DNA from: Favolaschia claudopus
Taxonomy: Eukaryota > Basidiomycota > Agaricomycetes > Agaricales > Mycenaceae
NCBI GenBank assembly: GCA_037176885.1
Contig: JAWWNJ010000001.1
Coordinates: 1,116,001-1,180,000 of the forward strand
DNA length: 64,000 nucleotides
Direction of reading: 5' to 3'
Shown here: positions 33,641 to 45,742 of the stretch, piece after piece
Numbering within the stretch: position 1 is the stretch's first letter
How the letters are laid out: the number at the start of each line of letters is the position of its first letter
Notes under the pieces: model-generated
The model's input: only the letters and a program-made list of their open reading frames with translations
Database searches by the model: none
What the model was told of the DNA's origin: nothing
Position numbers and translations under genes: made by a program

Positions 33641-34646
33641 GGCGGGGTGGGTATGAGGATGTGGCCTATTGCGAGAGTGTTTTAAGGGTTTCACCAGGCT
33701 TTGATCGACCAAGGCCCGGCCGCGATGTTTGATTGTTCGTGATCGATGACAAATTGGAAAATGAAAGGCATTTGCCTCCGTTGAGTTCAAATTCCTGGTC
33801 GAAGGCATGGAGAGAAATGTTGGTCATGAGTAGTCGAACTTCGAGCAAGCCTGAAACATTGCGAAAGGTGCATGTAACGTTCTTGAACATTCAAACTTTC
33901 CTAGCAAAAATCCAGTAACCCGACGAGGCCCGAGTTTAGCGGGCCAACGGAGGCCCGAGACCAACGGGCCTCTTTACCCGTGACCGTGTTCTTCTGTCAT
34001 CGCGAATTGCGGGCAGAGGCATGCAGCGGAATTTCACTATGGATACAACGTTCTTTCGGGCGGATCCAGTTAATCCGTCGGCCAAGGCAGTATGTCGACA
34101 TCAAGCAGACCAGACCAGACTACGCAAGACAGCAGATATTTCCTATGAGAACTTCTGTCGCGTCGCCTGTATATATGGGCCATCCACGGACCAATGCCAA
34201 GAGCTGAAATCTCGAAGGCAGGGCAGAAGAGGGCAGACCAATTCACGCGACTGGAACCCTGATTTGAGATATGCCGACGTGTGAGTCAAGTCCAGTCACT
34301 TGGCGTGATCGTGTTGAGCCCAGCGGGTAGGTACGCCTGGTGGTAGCTGGAAAGACGGGAGTCTTTGTCGATAACGCGAGATGAGGTGAGATTGAGTTCA
34401 ATTCACAACCAGTTCAACTCGACTGCTTCTGGAATCAATAGGATTTCCAAAGCTTCATTACTGTTCCTCGGTTCCATCGTTCTCAGTGGTGGGACCAAGC
34501 GGCGCAAGGGACGGGTTGAAAATGTTGAAAAACAGGCCGGTCACAAAAGTGACTGTCACGCCGCTACTTTCCCAAACTCTCACCTTGAATTTCTCTATGA
34601 CCCCTACGGCCCGTGATCAGTAGAGAGCTCTTCGGACTGAAGATCT
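33641..34646. promoter_or_regulatory. Divergent intergenic region, IDO / methionine aminopeptidase
   Basis: About 1 kb. It contains GAGGCCCG repeats and two hairpins: GGCCCG..CGGGCC at 33927-33945, and GAGGCCCG, 7-nt loop, CGGGCCTC at 33950-33972. No gene recognised. Confidence 0.5.
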
Positions 34647-35997
34647 ATGCTGCGTTTTAGTCTTCAAAGTGGGCTGCGACAATCTCGAAGAACAATAATA
34701 TCTACACCTTCGCGCCATTTCGGATATTCGGTCATCCTACCAGAAGAACCATTTGTTCATGGAGTATCTCATATTCAACGTCGTGGCGTGCCCCAACACA
34801 TAGCCCGACCAGAGTATGCAGGTGGCTCACCAACAGTACCTGAAGATGTAAACGGCAAAGTTCAGCTTGGTGGAGATGCTGAGCGGCGTGTGCGAGCAGC
34901 CGCGAAACTTGCTAAGAATGTCCGTGAGTTTGCAGGGACGCTAGTGAAAGTGAATCTTGCCCTCTGTCGTGTCGAAGTGGTTATTGAGCACCTGCGAAGG
35001 CTAGCGTTACAACAAATGAAATTGATGCTGCCGTTCATGAATACATCGTCTCGCGGAATGCTTATCCATCCCCCCTGCTGTATTCCGGCTTTCCTCGATC
35101 GTGCTGTACCAGGTAGCTTTCTACTAGTGTCCAGCACCTTCGTTGCTCATTTTTATCTCAAGTGTTAATAATGTCTTGGCCCGTATGTGACTGCCGTATG
35201 TTTTGGGATATGCGTCCTCGTTAACCTCGATTCGAGATGGTATTCCTGACGAGTAGGATGTCGTTCGTAGTCACAAAACTAGCGTTAACTCAAAAATCAG
35301 CCGACCCTTGGAAGACGGTGATATAGTATGTGTGGATGTAACAGTCTACCTCGACGGCTACCACGGAGACACTGCGCAAACATTTCTCGTCGGAAACGTT
35401 GTATGTTCTCATTTTCTGAAGCGGGCCGCTCAAACCACATTCTAGGACGACGCAGGAAAAGAACTCGCGCGCATGACCAACGCGGCTCTCGACGCTGGGA
35501 TTAGCGCGTGTGGCCCAGGCAAACATTTCAGCGAGATTGGAAGGGCTATCCATGAAGTTATTCGGAGGACAGACTTTTGCGTTTCCCCACATTTCACGGG
35601 GCATGGCATTGGAACTACCTTCCATCGCAAGCCGTGGATTTTGCATGATGGCGAGTCACCTATTTTCCCTACTTGCAACTTCCCGAGAGACGGGTCTTAC
35701 ACAGTAAACCACGAGCCCGAGATTATGCAGCCCGGTCATTGCTTCACTATCGAGGTACTGTTTCCGTCTCACGACTTTTGCGCCGATTCATATGGCATCC
35801 AAACAGCCTTGCATCATTGAGGCTAAGACTCCGAGCTGCTGGATATTTCCAGACGGGTGGACGGCATCCACAGAGGCATGGACTACATATACCTCAAAAT
35901 ACACCCACTCATTTTCGTTCAGGATTGTGCCCGCGCCGCTCAGGCCGAACACATGGTCTTGATAACAAACAGTGGCTACGATGTGCTCACTCTCTAG
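34647..35997 (+). CDS. Methionine aminopeptidase type 1, probably mitochondrial
   Basis: Metalloprotease removing initiator Met. ATG at 34647 opens an Arg/Ser-rich, acid-free N-terminus ([18 protein letters not shown]), a likely mitochondrial presequence. Then [57 protein letters not shown], the metal-binding [20 protein letters not shown] (Asp) and DTAQTF (Asp), [17 protein letters not shown] (His), QPGHCFTIE (Glu) and [17 protein letters not shown] (Glu). About nine exons. Two introns appear to be GC-AG: 35651-35704 (donor GCGAGT) and 35876-35922 (donor GCATGG, weaker). Without them the frame and the conserved blocks would break. All five metal ligands are present. It ends tail-to-tail with Nup188, about 80 bp away. 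Confidence 0.9.
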
Positions 35998-36076
35998 ACT
36001 CAGCTCTCTAGACTTGCAGGGTATCCCAACTATGAATACATTACAGTAAAAATACTTTTGCGACAGCATACAACGA

Positions 36077-39000
36077 CTATTGTCCAGGCGAAATTATCCT
36101 CTCTTGCAGGAAGTTCAACAACACTTGGCTCAGGTCAACCCCGCTTGATCCCAGTACGGTATCACTCTTTGCGATGACCGGCTTCGACTTGTTCAACAGT
36201 GATTGCAAATCGGTGGCCATTTCACCCGTCGCTCCTCTGCGTAATCGGTCGGCGAGCGACATCGACGCTCTTGGTGCTCGTCGCTCCTCTCTGCTGGCCT
36301 CTGGTTGATCTTCCATATCCATATCAGGATTGGGATTGACATCGAAATCAGGCTTCGACAGGCCCATAGCGAGTTGTGTTACTGCGTAGATCAGGAGGGC
36401 CTCGAGATTGCGGCGGGCAGTGACGATGCCTTGCCGTACATCTACTGGATATGTGCCAGGCAGCGATCCGACGTCCGCAAGACTCTGGCCGGCGGGTCGA
36501 TTGACGAGGTCCCGCAAAATATCGAGAGTAGCGTTTCCCAGCTCAAGTAGGGTTCCCATCGAAGCGGGTTCACCCGGGACTACTTTTGCGTGCTGCAGTA
36601 TGTCAATGAAAGGGAACCAACATCACAAGGAAATAACGTACAGGAACTACTAACGCTTCATGCACCGGCCAGTCATCCTTATCGCTTGTGAGCACAGTGT
36701 AAGCTCGGCTGATAGTGATAAGCGTCGATATAATGCTGCTCGAAAGACGGAACAGCCGATGAACCAGATGAGCGATCAGCGGCCGTTTCAAGGGTTCTGT
36801 GGATGGAGGATCTTTCTCGAGCAATGTGCGCTCCTCCATTGTGATTGGCTCAAAAAGACTGGCCAGATGATTTGGATGGGTGATTGCGTAGTTGAGCTGT
36901 TGCACAAGGAGTAGAGCAGGAGGAGAAAACATGTGTAGAACGTCCGCAACAGCGTCACTCATATTGGGTGTCGACGGGGCACTTTCGGCGATAGAGTAAA
37001 ACACATTCACCACCTGCTCGAGCTCTTCTACCAGCGGTAACGTTATAGGCTCGCCAATAGTCCATGAGAGCGCCCGGCCGATTTGCTGTGCGTAGAGATG
37101 GATGAGTCCGCTCGCTTCCGCATCAAAGTAGTGGTTATGTCGTCCCAACGCTGTGATGATCCCGGAGACGATACCAAGCATAGAGCAGTACGCGCTATGC
37201 GCCGGACTGCGATGCGCCGGCAATTCCGGTAAGGTAGCATCGACCATGCCGACACTGATGGCTGCACTGAGCGAATTATTGCTGTAGGCGACAAGGACAC
37301 CTTCGCTTGCGAAGCGTTCAGCTGCAGATGGGATGCCAGCCAGCGTCATGTGGAAAAGAAGGATGTGCGGAGCGTAGAGTGGTTGCTTTCGAGCGAGGAG
37401 GAGAGGGAGATCGGATAGACCGACTAGGTCGATGTGGACAAACAAGTCGAGACTTGCTCTAATTATGTCGGTCTCCTGGCATCTGACGAGCCATAATGTC
37501 GACGAAGGATTAAGGTCAGAACGAGTGCATTGTTCAAACACAGCCAGTAGCAATTCCATGTCCCTGTCGAGTTCGACATCCAAGCGACTCCGCGCAGAGA
37601 TGAATACAACACGAAGAGCATCGATGACCAACGCAAGACTAGCATCGACCATGGAAATGATTTTAAGCCGTTGATCTGCGTTCAAAGACTTTTGGCGCCG
37701 GGCGAAAATCCCCGAATTTCTCGCGCAGAAGTAAAGAATCAACAAGAGTGTGCGATGGAAGGGAACGGAGATCGAGCCAAGGAAGGACTTGGAGGGCGGC
37801 TGCGCCTCATTCAGAATGATGTTGTGGACATTTTGAACGAGTTCAACGAAAGATTCGACTTCGTTTTTCTTGTCCGCCGACGTCGAGAACCAGACAACCT
37901 CGAGGATGGCCAGAAGAAGGGACAGCCTAGCTCCATGTATTGTCGCCACCATATCACCGAAGCGACTCTCGGAGGCGATATCATAGGACATTGAAGCAGC
38001 ACTGGTCATCAAAACCGAGCCGATGGTAGCGTCACCGCGTAAATAGGGAACCATCTTGCGCAACAGCACCTGCCAGGATTCCGCCAGCGTTGCCTGAGCC
38101 TGAGACAGAGACAGATTCAGATTGACCAAGTGGAGCTGCTCAACAACGGAGTCAAGGTCTTCAGGACCACATTTATGCCGGTACGCATGCAGTCTCGTTT
38201 GGAAGAGCGCAATGGAAAAGGAGAAATCATCTCCAAACTCACGCTCTTCCGCGAGCAGCGAAGAGCGTACCTGTTCCAGTGTCAGTCCTGAAAAATTGAC
38301 CTCGAGATGTTGCGTCAGTTGGTCATATAGTCCCGGATCGTACGAGTTGGGCGACGCCTCCGAAAGCAGTTCGCTGAGTTCATCCGCCGATTTGAAGTGC
38401 AGCTCCATCTTGGTGAAGCTCGCGGGTTTAGATTTCGACGCATCCTTGGTGATGGAAAAGTGAATGCCGATGTCATGGGCGATGATTTTCAATGCATACG
38501 ACTTCACCAGAGTGCGGTAGGCGTGTGCTGAGATAACCTCATGGTGGGAAGATCTTCTGACGCCATCACTGACGGTAAAGGCCGCGGCCTCGTATTCCGG
38601 GAGAGGACCTAACTCTGTGCACGCAAGCATGGATATACGCTCCCAAAAGTCCGAGCTTTGACGGAGGGAATCGAGGACACCACGGTATTCCAAACCGTGC
38701 TGCCACACCACCTCCAAAAAGCGGAGAACAGACGCCAAAAGCTGAGGGTTCGAATCCCACATCTCATTCCAACTCTCCAACATGTTCGTCGCCACATCAA
38801 GAGCGCTATCATGGTTTTCCTCCGACGCTGGCTTGTCTGAGATCGCTGCGATCGCCTTGCCCTTGCCTTTGAATTGAGCCGGGGTACGGAATTGTCCGAC
38901 AACGAAGAGGCTGCCTAACGCTGGCTCGTTAGCAACGGCTTGAGCGATCAAGCTCCACACGGCGCTACGGAGAGCTAGTTCGTCGTAGGGGTGCTGTATG

Positions 39001-42000
39001 ATTTGCACCATAGACGCCACCGTAGCTTCAGGATTGTTAAGATGAGCCATGATGGTGGGCGGAGAGGGCTGAGCCATGGAAAATGAGGTACAGAGCGCAC
39101 ACAGAACTCGCATGGATTCAAGCGGGACCGTGTTCCCAATGCTGCGGTTCTTGACATACAGGGCTAGGACGTCGATAGGATCTGCCTTGACGAATGTCAG
39201 AGGGTCGGATGAAGAGCTGCCCCCGGTGACACGAGCACAGAGGCATTGCTCGAGAAGACATGGCCGCTTCGAGGCGCGCGAGTTGATCTGTATATTCAGA
39301 ACTATCCGCGCAAGGCGAAGATGCGCGGCCAATGCGAAGATCAGCCGGCGCACGTCGCTGAGGAGTCGTGAATCATACAACGAATCCAAGATCGAAAGGC
39401 CGGTAGCGATGGAGGAGACCATGGGATTGATGGTGGAGGTGGAAGCTTTGAAAAGGAACAAGTCCGCAACAGACTGCAAGAGCGGAGCGAAAGGGAAATT
39501 CGCTTCCTGACGAAAACTTGAGATACTCGTTGTGAAAGAATGACGCAGCCTTACCGGAGTGGTCTTCTCGAGAATAGGCAACGCATCCTCGAGAATGTTG
39601 CCATAAAGTGTTGCAACCTGTCGCCCGATCTCGAACCGCTCCGCCTTCTGTGCATACTTCCATCCCAGATGCTCCACCCATACTTCCATATGTACGAAGC
39701 GGATCGCACGCATCAGAACCTCCTCCTTCAACTGCTGCAGACGGGGGTTATCCGGGAGGATAGACGAGAACGCCTCAAGCGCAAGTTGTTGCACAAGATT
39801 CAGCAACGCAAGAGTCATGGTGTATCGCCCACTGGTGCGCTCTGACGCCAAGGCGACCGACGCAAAACCTGCGTTTCGATCCGTTCCAAATAGCGCCGTA
39901 GTGGACCGGACATACAACCAGACACGATGAGCATATCGCGGCAGTGCCAAGATCGCCGACAACACGCTCATAGCCGAAGTGATCAACTGTGTACGATTGT
40001 TCTGTTGGGCAGAAGACAACGCCGACTCCAAGATCATCGTCGTCAACTGAACGAGGTCAGGCGGCTGCGCTTCCGTCATCGTATGCGCCACGACCGGCGG
40101 GCCCGCCTCCAAAGCCTGCATCAACTGCTCCGCCTGCGCCGGATTATGCTGAATCAGACTCTGCACAAGATCAAGCGCATCCGTGATCGCCATCTCATCC
40201 ACCCCGCCCCCGTCCATCTCAATCCCAGCTTCCTCTGCGTGGAGCGTAACAGATTGCTGCGCTGCTGCACCGCGCGGTGCGAATGAGACATCCTGGTACG
40301 CACCACCAGCGCCCGAGGCCGTTTGACGTCGGTTGACATAGTGCGTGAGGACCTCGAGGACAGTTTTCCAGCCCGAATGCGTATGTTGCCAGCAGATTGC
40401 CATGTACTCCGCGCCATCACCGCTCAGCAGGCGGCCAGATGACCCCAGCGGCAGCGTTGACCCGCCAGGCAGGCGAATCGGACGCGTATTAGCGTAACTC
40501 AGCCCAATCGGCGTATGTGGATAGCCGTAGCGTTCCGGCTGACGCTCGTAAAGCGCATGTGGACCGCCAGCGGCTGCTGTGGGTACAATTTGCGAGAACG
40601 AGGAGAGGCTGTCGAGGTAGTAGAATACGTGGCGAGCACAGGAATCGCGCGCAGCCGCTTGCGAGGCGGGCCGTGTTTGAGGTCCTTCTTGAGTGGAACA
40701 CAAGGGATCGGTATCGAGGAAACCTGCACCAGTCATGGCGCGTAAGAGGCGAATGAGGGGCTTGAACTGAATCGGAAAGCGCGCGCGGGCGACATCAAAG
40801 ATGGCACGACGAGCGGCAGACGCGTGCCAGTCTGATTCCCAGTATTGTGCGCATATCAATGCGACCGACTTGGCAAACATCAAGCAGAGAAATGTGGAAG
40901 GGAATATATACGCACCTTACTCTCGCTACGCCCGAATAACGCTATCCACACTTCGACGAATAGGTCGAACTCCGGGATGGCTTCGACTGGAGTCAGCTCA
41001 ACGATTGCGATAACCAGACCTGATGAGTTTTGTTAGACAGATAAGCTGGTAGAGAAGACGGCACGAACCTTTCATGACCGACCGGTAAGCAGTAGCATTC
41101 GGATCTGTGACCGGCGACGCTCTCTTCCACGCCAGCGAGGCAACAAAAAGTGGGGCATTCGTCAATAAGCTAAGCATCAGCCCAAACAACCTCGCACTCG
41201 GCGCCAGACACGCTCGCGTCATGACCACATGCACAGGCTCCCGGTCCTTCGAGTACGCTCGCTGCAAGTGCGGCAAGATCGATTCGAAGAACGGACGATA
41301 AGTGGCGGGGATTTCTTCCACCTCTGCCACCGCTGCCGCTAGCCGAGAGAGTACAAAAGCCCAAGCAATATAAATACAGGCGTATTGGCCGTCGTCGCTT
41401 GAAGTCACTAGTTGATGTATACGTTGGAGAGCCTGAGGAGACGATGTATACACATCCTTGTTGGCGGGGTTGGCGTTCAGTTCTATGACCGTAGACGCAT
41501 CGGCGAGGCTTTCCAGCTCGAGAACCTCGACCATAATGATGGACCACATGGCGGCGATGTCTTGCGTGATGTGAATGGCCTCGTCGTCCAGCAGTAGAGG
41601 GGCGTTGAGTTGAGAGGAACCAAGTTTCGTGTCGTACGCAGTTTCGAATATCTTTGTTACTGTGGATCCATCGCATTTCACGTAGTCCCACATTGCCGCA
41701 AACAGCACCTCCAACAGAACGAGCTGCTCCGTGCTATTCTGCTTCGCATCTCGTGCAGCATCACGCGGATTTCTAATTGTCGTTTCGGGCACTCGGGCGC
41801 GTGTCTTGCGAGTGTATTCAGCCAAGAGTGATTCGACAAATTTTGAGCCATCGGGGATGAGCTTGGGCAGGAATGTCGCCGCGAACTCACACAGCGGATC
41901 GCTGCCGTCCCCTGTAGCGCGGAAGAGGGGGAGAAGAGTTCTGAGGACGGAAAGGCGCTCGGAAAAGTAGAACGGTGTTATGGCCACTAAAAGCTCGTCC

Positions 42001-42425
42001 ACCAACGAGGTCCCCTCCTTCGCGCCGACGGTCGATGGTAGCCCCTTGTTGTACAAGAAAGAACGAAGGAGAATGAGCGCCTGAACCTGGTCGATTTGGA
42101 ACTTGGCGCTGACAGCCAAGACGTATTCTTTGTCTGCGTCCTCGATGCGAAGGGTTACACCATCGCTCAAAACAGCCGCGCCGCCTTCGATCTTTTTGCG
42201 AGACGCGTCTGAAGGCTTCCCGAACGGTTCTGCGATGTTTCTGAGCTGTTCGATGCGCGGCGTCACGTATTCGATGATTTGGTCGATGGTCGTGCCTTCT
42301 TGTTGGCCAGAAAGGATGGCGTGTAGTTGGAAATACGAGCTAGAGGATGCTCAGAAGGAGAAACTTGAACATATGCCCGCTTACACATCGATTAGATTGG
42401 AACGTTTCGAGGATTCAGCAGACAT
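36077..42425 (-). CDS. NUP188: Nucleoporin Nup188
   Basis: Large scaffold nucleoporin of the inner ring of the nuclear pore, roughly 2,000 residues. The first exon is MSAESSKRSNLIDV (ATG at 42425), then SYFQLHAILSGQQEGTTIDQ. The N-terminal alpha-solenoid has FQIDQVQALILLRSFLYN and TPFYFSERLSVLRTLLPLF. The conserved IAAMWSIIMVEVLELESLAD aligns with the Nup188 block ending VEGMDIESL. The next exon (36603 to ~40840) contains the SH3-like/central block AEYMAICWQHTHSGWKTVLEVL and helical repeats to LLLILYFCARNSG. The last exon (36077-36559) ends in SLADRLRRGATGEM and SQVLLNFLQERI. Introns are few and short; no frame break over 6.3 kb. Family assignment is by block similarity from memory; Nup192/205 is the alternative but fits less well. 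Confidence 0.8.
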
Positions 42426-42699
42426 GGATCCGTGCCAAAGTTGAGTGGAACAAAGTCGAATTTCAAAGCAACTTTCAGCGAATTCTGGCGCAGAAGACGA
42501 GGAGAACAATAAGGTCTCCGTCAAATCCAATAGGCTACAGCTAGTCGAGGTGTGCGTAGAGTTATTTCGCCGGACTTGACTGTGAGCGTTGTGGACAAGT
42601 CCGCCGTCGAGTTTACGTACTTGGTTGAAGCTTGCTGTCTGCCCTCATCTGAGATATTCAATACTTACTCTACTCTCTACATCTACATTCAACGAAACA
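42426..42699. promoter_or_regulatory. Bidirectional promoter, Nup188 / small TPR-like gene
   Basis: 274 bp between two divergent starts; no known element recognised. Confidence 0.5.
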
Positions 42700-43407
42700 A
42701 TGGCGGACAATACTGGCGCAGCAGAAGCAAAACCCCAGCCCAAATTTTCCTGGGATTACGACGTTCCGGACACCCCATTCTGGCGCGACCTCCCCTTCGT
42801 CGCCGGCCGCAACTTCCTCACCTGCTACACCGACTCTGAAATCTCGGAGCTCAACCTCGACGGCACCCTCCCCGTACCCTCCAAGCTCTCTCTCCTGCTC
42901 TCCCACCTCGAAACCCGTCTGGCGCAACGCAAAGCCGCCGCCTCCCCAGTAGAACTACACATCGCAGACCCCGACGAATGGCAACGCCTCATGCTCGGCA
43001 TCCAAACCATGCAAAGCCAGCTCAAAATGCTGCCCGAGGAAGCCGAAACACTGCGCATCATGCTCGCCACATCGCAAGGAAACTCGCGCCTGTCGTGGCT
43101 GAACATGACAGCCGCGTACAAGCTCCAGATTGGGGAATACGCGGAGGCGGAGGCGTTGGAGCGCCAGGTGCTGCCTTGGATGCAAACAAGTGAGAGAATG
43201 GGGCCAGATTCTCCGCAAGCGCTTGGAACTACGCGGAGGATTATCGAGGCGATGTGGAAGCAGGGCGGCAGCAAAGTTGGTGAGGCGCGGAAACTGGCTG
43301 CAGAGACTGCAGAACTCATTGAAGCCATGGGGACAAGCAAATTTGCCAAGTATCAGGACGAAGAGCGACAGATGCTTCAGGAAGTATTGGCTCAACTGGA
43401 TATCTAG
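42700..43407 (+). CDS. Small TPR-like protein of unknown function
   Basis: Single exon, 235 residues from ATG 42700 (MADNTGAAEAKPQPKFSWDY). The N-terminal third is distinctive (YDVPDTPFWRDLPFVAGRNF, CYTDSEISELNLDG). The C-terminal half is helical with a TPR-like pair (NMTAAYKLQIGEYAEAEALE; GPDSPQALGTTRRIIEAMWK) resembling kinesin-light-chain-type repeats. No signal peptide, membrane segment or catalytic motif. Its codon use is GC-rich at third positions, which suggests good expression. Function unknown. Confidence 0.75.
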   Translation: MADNTGAAEAKPQPKFSWDYDVPDTPFWRDLPFVAGRNFLTCYTDSEISELNLDGTLPVPSKLSLLLSHLETRLAQRKAAASPVELHIADPDEWQRLMLGIQTMQSQLKMLPEEAETLRIMLATSQGNSRLSWLNMTAAYKLQIGEYAEAEALERQVLPWMQTSERMGPDSPQALGTTRRIIEAMWKQGGSKVGEARKLAAETAELIEAMGTSKFAKYQDEERQMLQEVLAQLDI

Positions 43408-43839
43408 GCCATTCCTTCCTCTCAAGGCAAACATTGTGGCATTACTTGGCCTAACTCAAGCTTAATATTATGATGTACTGGAAGCTCTGCAATCTGGATT
43501 GATGTTGTTCTGCATTCAATTGAACGTGACCTTCAGTCTCTGTTTATTTTCTCTGGATCCCATCTCTTCCTGTGGACTCTGAACCAAGCTAAGAGAATGT
43601 GAAGTGGCCCGGCAGTTATGCAACCTACAAATATTCACCTTAGAATCAGAGCACATTGATAACCTCAAGATCTTCGAAATCAGTTTGTCTTGAGCTAGGG
43701 TTCACGCGTTCACGTCTTCAGCCCACAACAAATGGATGTATGATACAGATGCATTTTTTCTGCGTGTTGTGTGCTATATATGCCAAAATAATACTACGAC
43801 GATGCGATATCAAGAAAGAAAAGAAAGTGTCAGTCAAAA
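43408..43839. other. Intergenic, convergent 3' flanks
   Basis: About 430 bp of 3' flank between convergent genes. No recognisable coding or RNA feature. Confidence 0.5.
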
Positions 43840-45742
43840 TCAAGTGGGCGCGGTCCCTCCATCCCACCCCGTATCATGCACCTGCGTCCCACCGCCGTCT
43901 TCTCGATGTTGTCGTCGCGGTGGTGATAGCTGAGGTGACGATATTGATTCTTCTCGCGGGGTGGACGACTCCCCTCTCCGTTCATCCTCCTCCTCCTCAT
44001 CTTCTTCACTCCAACAAAGCGGAGGCGCAGTAGCCTCCATCTCCCCTCCCTCCACATCCTCCTCCTCACCCTCTTCCTCATCAAAGAACGGGGGCGCGCT
44101 CGGCCTATCCATCGACGCCCTCGGCGTACTCGGCCCAGCTTCCATCTCAGGCCGCTCGTACGAATACGCCGGCGCGCTCGGATAGTACGGGCGCGGCGGC
44201 TCAACCTCAAACTCAACCTCCTCATACGCCCGCTCCAACTCCCTCTTCTCCGATCCACTCTGTCCTCCAACCGGCTGCGACGGGGCCGGCAATCGTCGCG
44301 GGGGCGCAGACGGCAACGAGAAGGACGTCGGACGCGAAGACGGCCCCGCGGCACACAACCTGTCCACCTCCCCTTCGAACATCTCATCTTCATCCGGTAC
44401 TCCTTCCTCCTCTCGACTTTCTGAAAGCTGAACCTCCTCTGGCTCACTCGCCCCCGCCGCCAGCCTCGCCAGCACGGCTTTATCGTCCGTGGCGACGTGG
44501 GCTGTGGATGTGGGCTGCGGCAGCAGCCGCGGCCGGTGGTGGAAGTAGTCGTCAAAGTCGTCGACCTCGGCGACCAGCTCCTCCTCGCGTGGTGTATAGG
44601 GCGGAAAGGCTTCTGCCCCAGCGTCCTCGACGACGGCTGACTTGCCGGACGGGGGCGGGCGTAGGGAGGCGTGAGGGAGCGGTGGTTGGGGTACTGGGAG
44701 AGGCGGGGGCGGGGGATATGCGGGGGGTTCATGTGGTAATGGTAGGGATGGGGAAGCCAGGGGCAGCGAGCTGCTTGAAGCAGAGGCTGCAGAGGCGGCG
44801 GAGGAGGGCAGAGAAGAGGCACAAGAGGGCGTGGGGGACATCGAGCGGGGGATGGCTGGGATTTGTGAGTTGGCGGTAACGGTAGCGTTAGAATCGTTGT
44901 TAGCGGGGTCGTTCGCATCCGGATTAGATGACGCAGAAGCACGGACGAGGCTCTCTACTGAGGCCCGTCGCGATTGCTGCTGTTGCATGCGTTCCCGGCG
45001 CTGACGTGACAGGACACCCCTGGCATTTTCCCGCCAACGTGCAGTCGCGCGTGCCATCCATTTGCGTTTCAGAGTTTCTGCTGGTGATTCCTGCTTTTCA
45101 TTCGCAGGAACACCGCCATTCACGGGCAACTTTGGTGTGCGATGCCTCCGCTTCTCTACATCTGAGCGCAGTGGTGGAGTGCGACTAATGTGGAACCAGA
45201 TGAGAGTAGCGACTATGAAAATCGCGAGAACGACGCTCAGGCCAATGGTGATCTTTGTGCGAGCGGGGGATGAGGGGGAAGTATGTAGCCAGCTAAGGGG
45301 GATGGCATTCAAAATTTCATCTTCTGAGAGAGGTACCGTGGTCGGGGTTGCGCAACTCTGCAATACGAGACCTGGTGAGCCAACAGAGACAATGAACATA
45401 CGATTAGACACGAACATCGCATATAGTCGACCCGACAAGCGTATAAGAATCAATTCGACGCCAGACACCGTCACCATCGGGGGTGTATTTTGGGGGGACT
45501 TTAGAGCGACTAGCAGCACGAGCAGCACCGGGTGAACCAGCAGAAGTGGGGGAAAGGCCAAGCAGAGTGTCGGGGTCGGCACAACCAGGAATTAATGAGC
45601 CGCTGCCGCCGTTGCTGTCAGACAAGAGGAGATCAAGTCGCGGACCTGGCGCGGCTTGAGTTATGGCGAGACCAGCGATGAGAGCGGTGAGTAGAGGGCG
45701 TGGATGTCGTGGCGGACGACGCCGACGCCTGTAAAGCCACAT
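43840..45742 (-). CDS. Single-pass membrane protein with long acidic/proline-rich tail
   Basis: Two main exons joined near 45413/45366 (..STICDVR / LVLQSCATP..). The N-terminus is very basic, followed by a hydrophobic stretch PLLTALIAGLAITQA, a likely signal peptide. An extracellular part of about 130 residues has a few Cys. One TM segment follows (ITIGLSVVLAIFIVATLIWF) with a stop-transfer basic cluster (EKRRHRTPK). The cytoplasmic tail of about 380 residues is disordered, with poly-Pro (PPPPPLPVPQPPLP), Ser/Ala runs and strong acidic blocks (EEEGEEEDVEGGE; SEEDEEEEDERR). I do not recognise the family. Layout resembles fungal single-pass sensor or adhesion-like proteins, but that is only analogy. 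The Arg-rich frame antisense to it is a shadow. Confidence 0.7.

Noticed and set aside
36303..36650. Short plus-strand frames opposite the last Nup188 exon
   Set aside because: Antisense shadows of a well-supported coding exon.
38735..38760. GGTTCGAATCCC, a perfect tRNA B-box-like sequence
   Set aside because: It lies inside the Nup188 coding exon and no acceptor stem or A box can be folded around it.
43830..44942. 370-residue Arg/Pro-rich frame on the minus strand
   Set aside because: Alternative frame of the membrane protein with acidic tail; codon pattern and TM segment favour the other frame.
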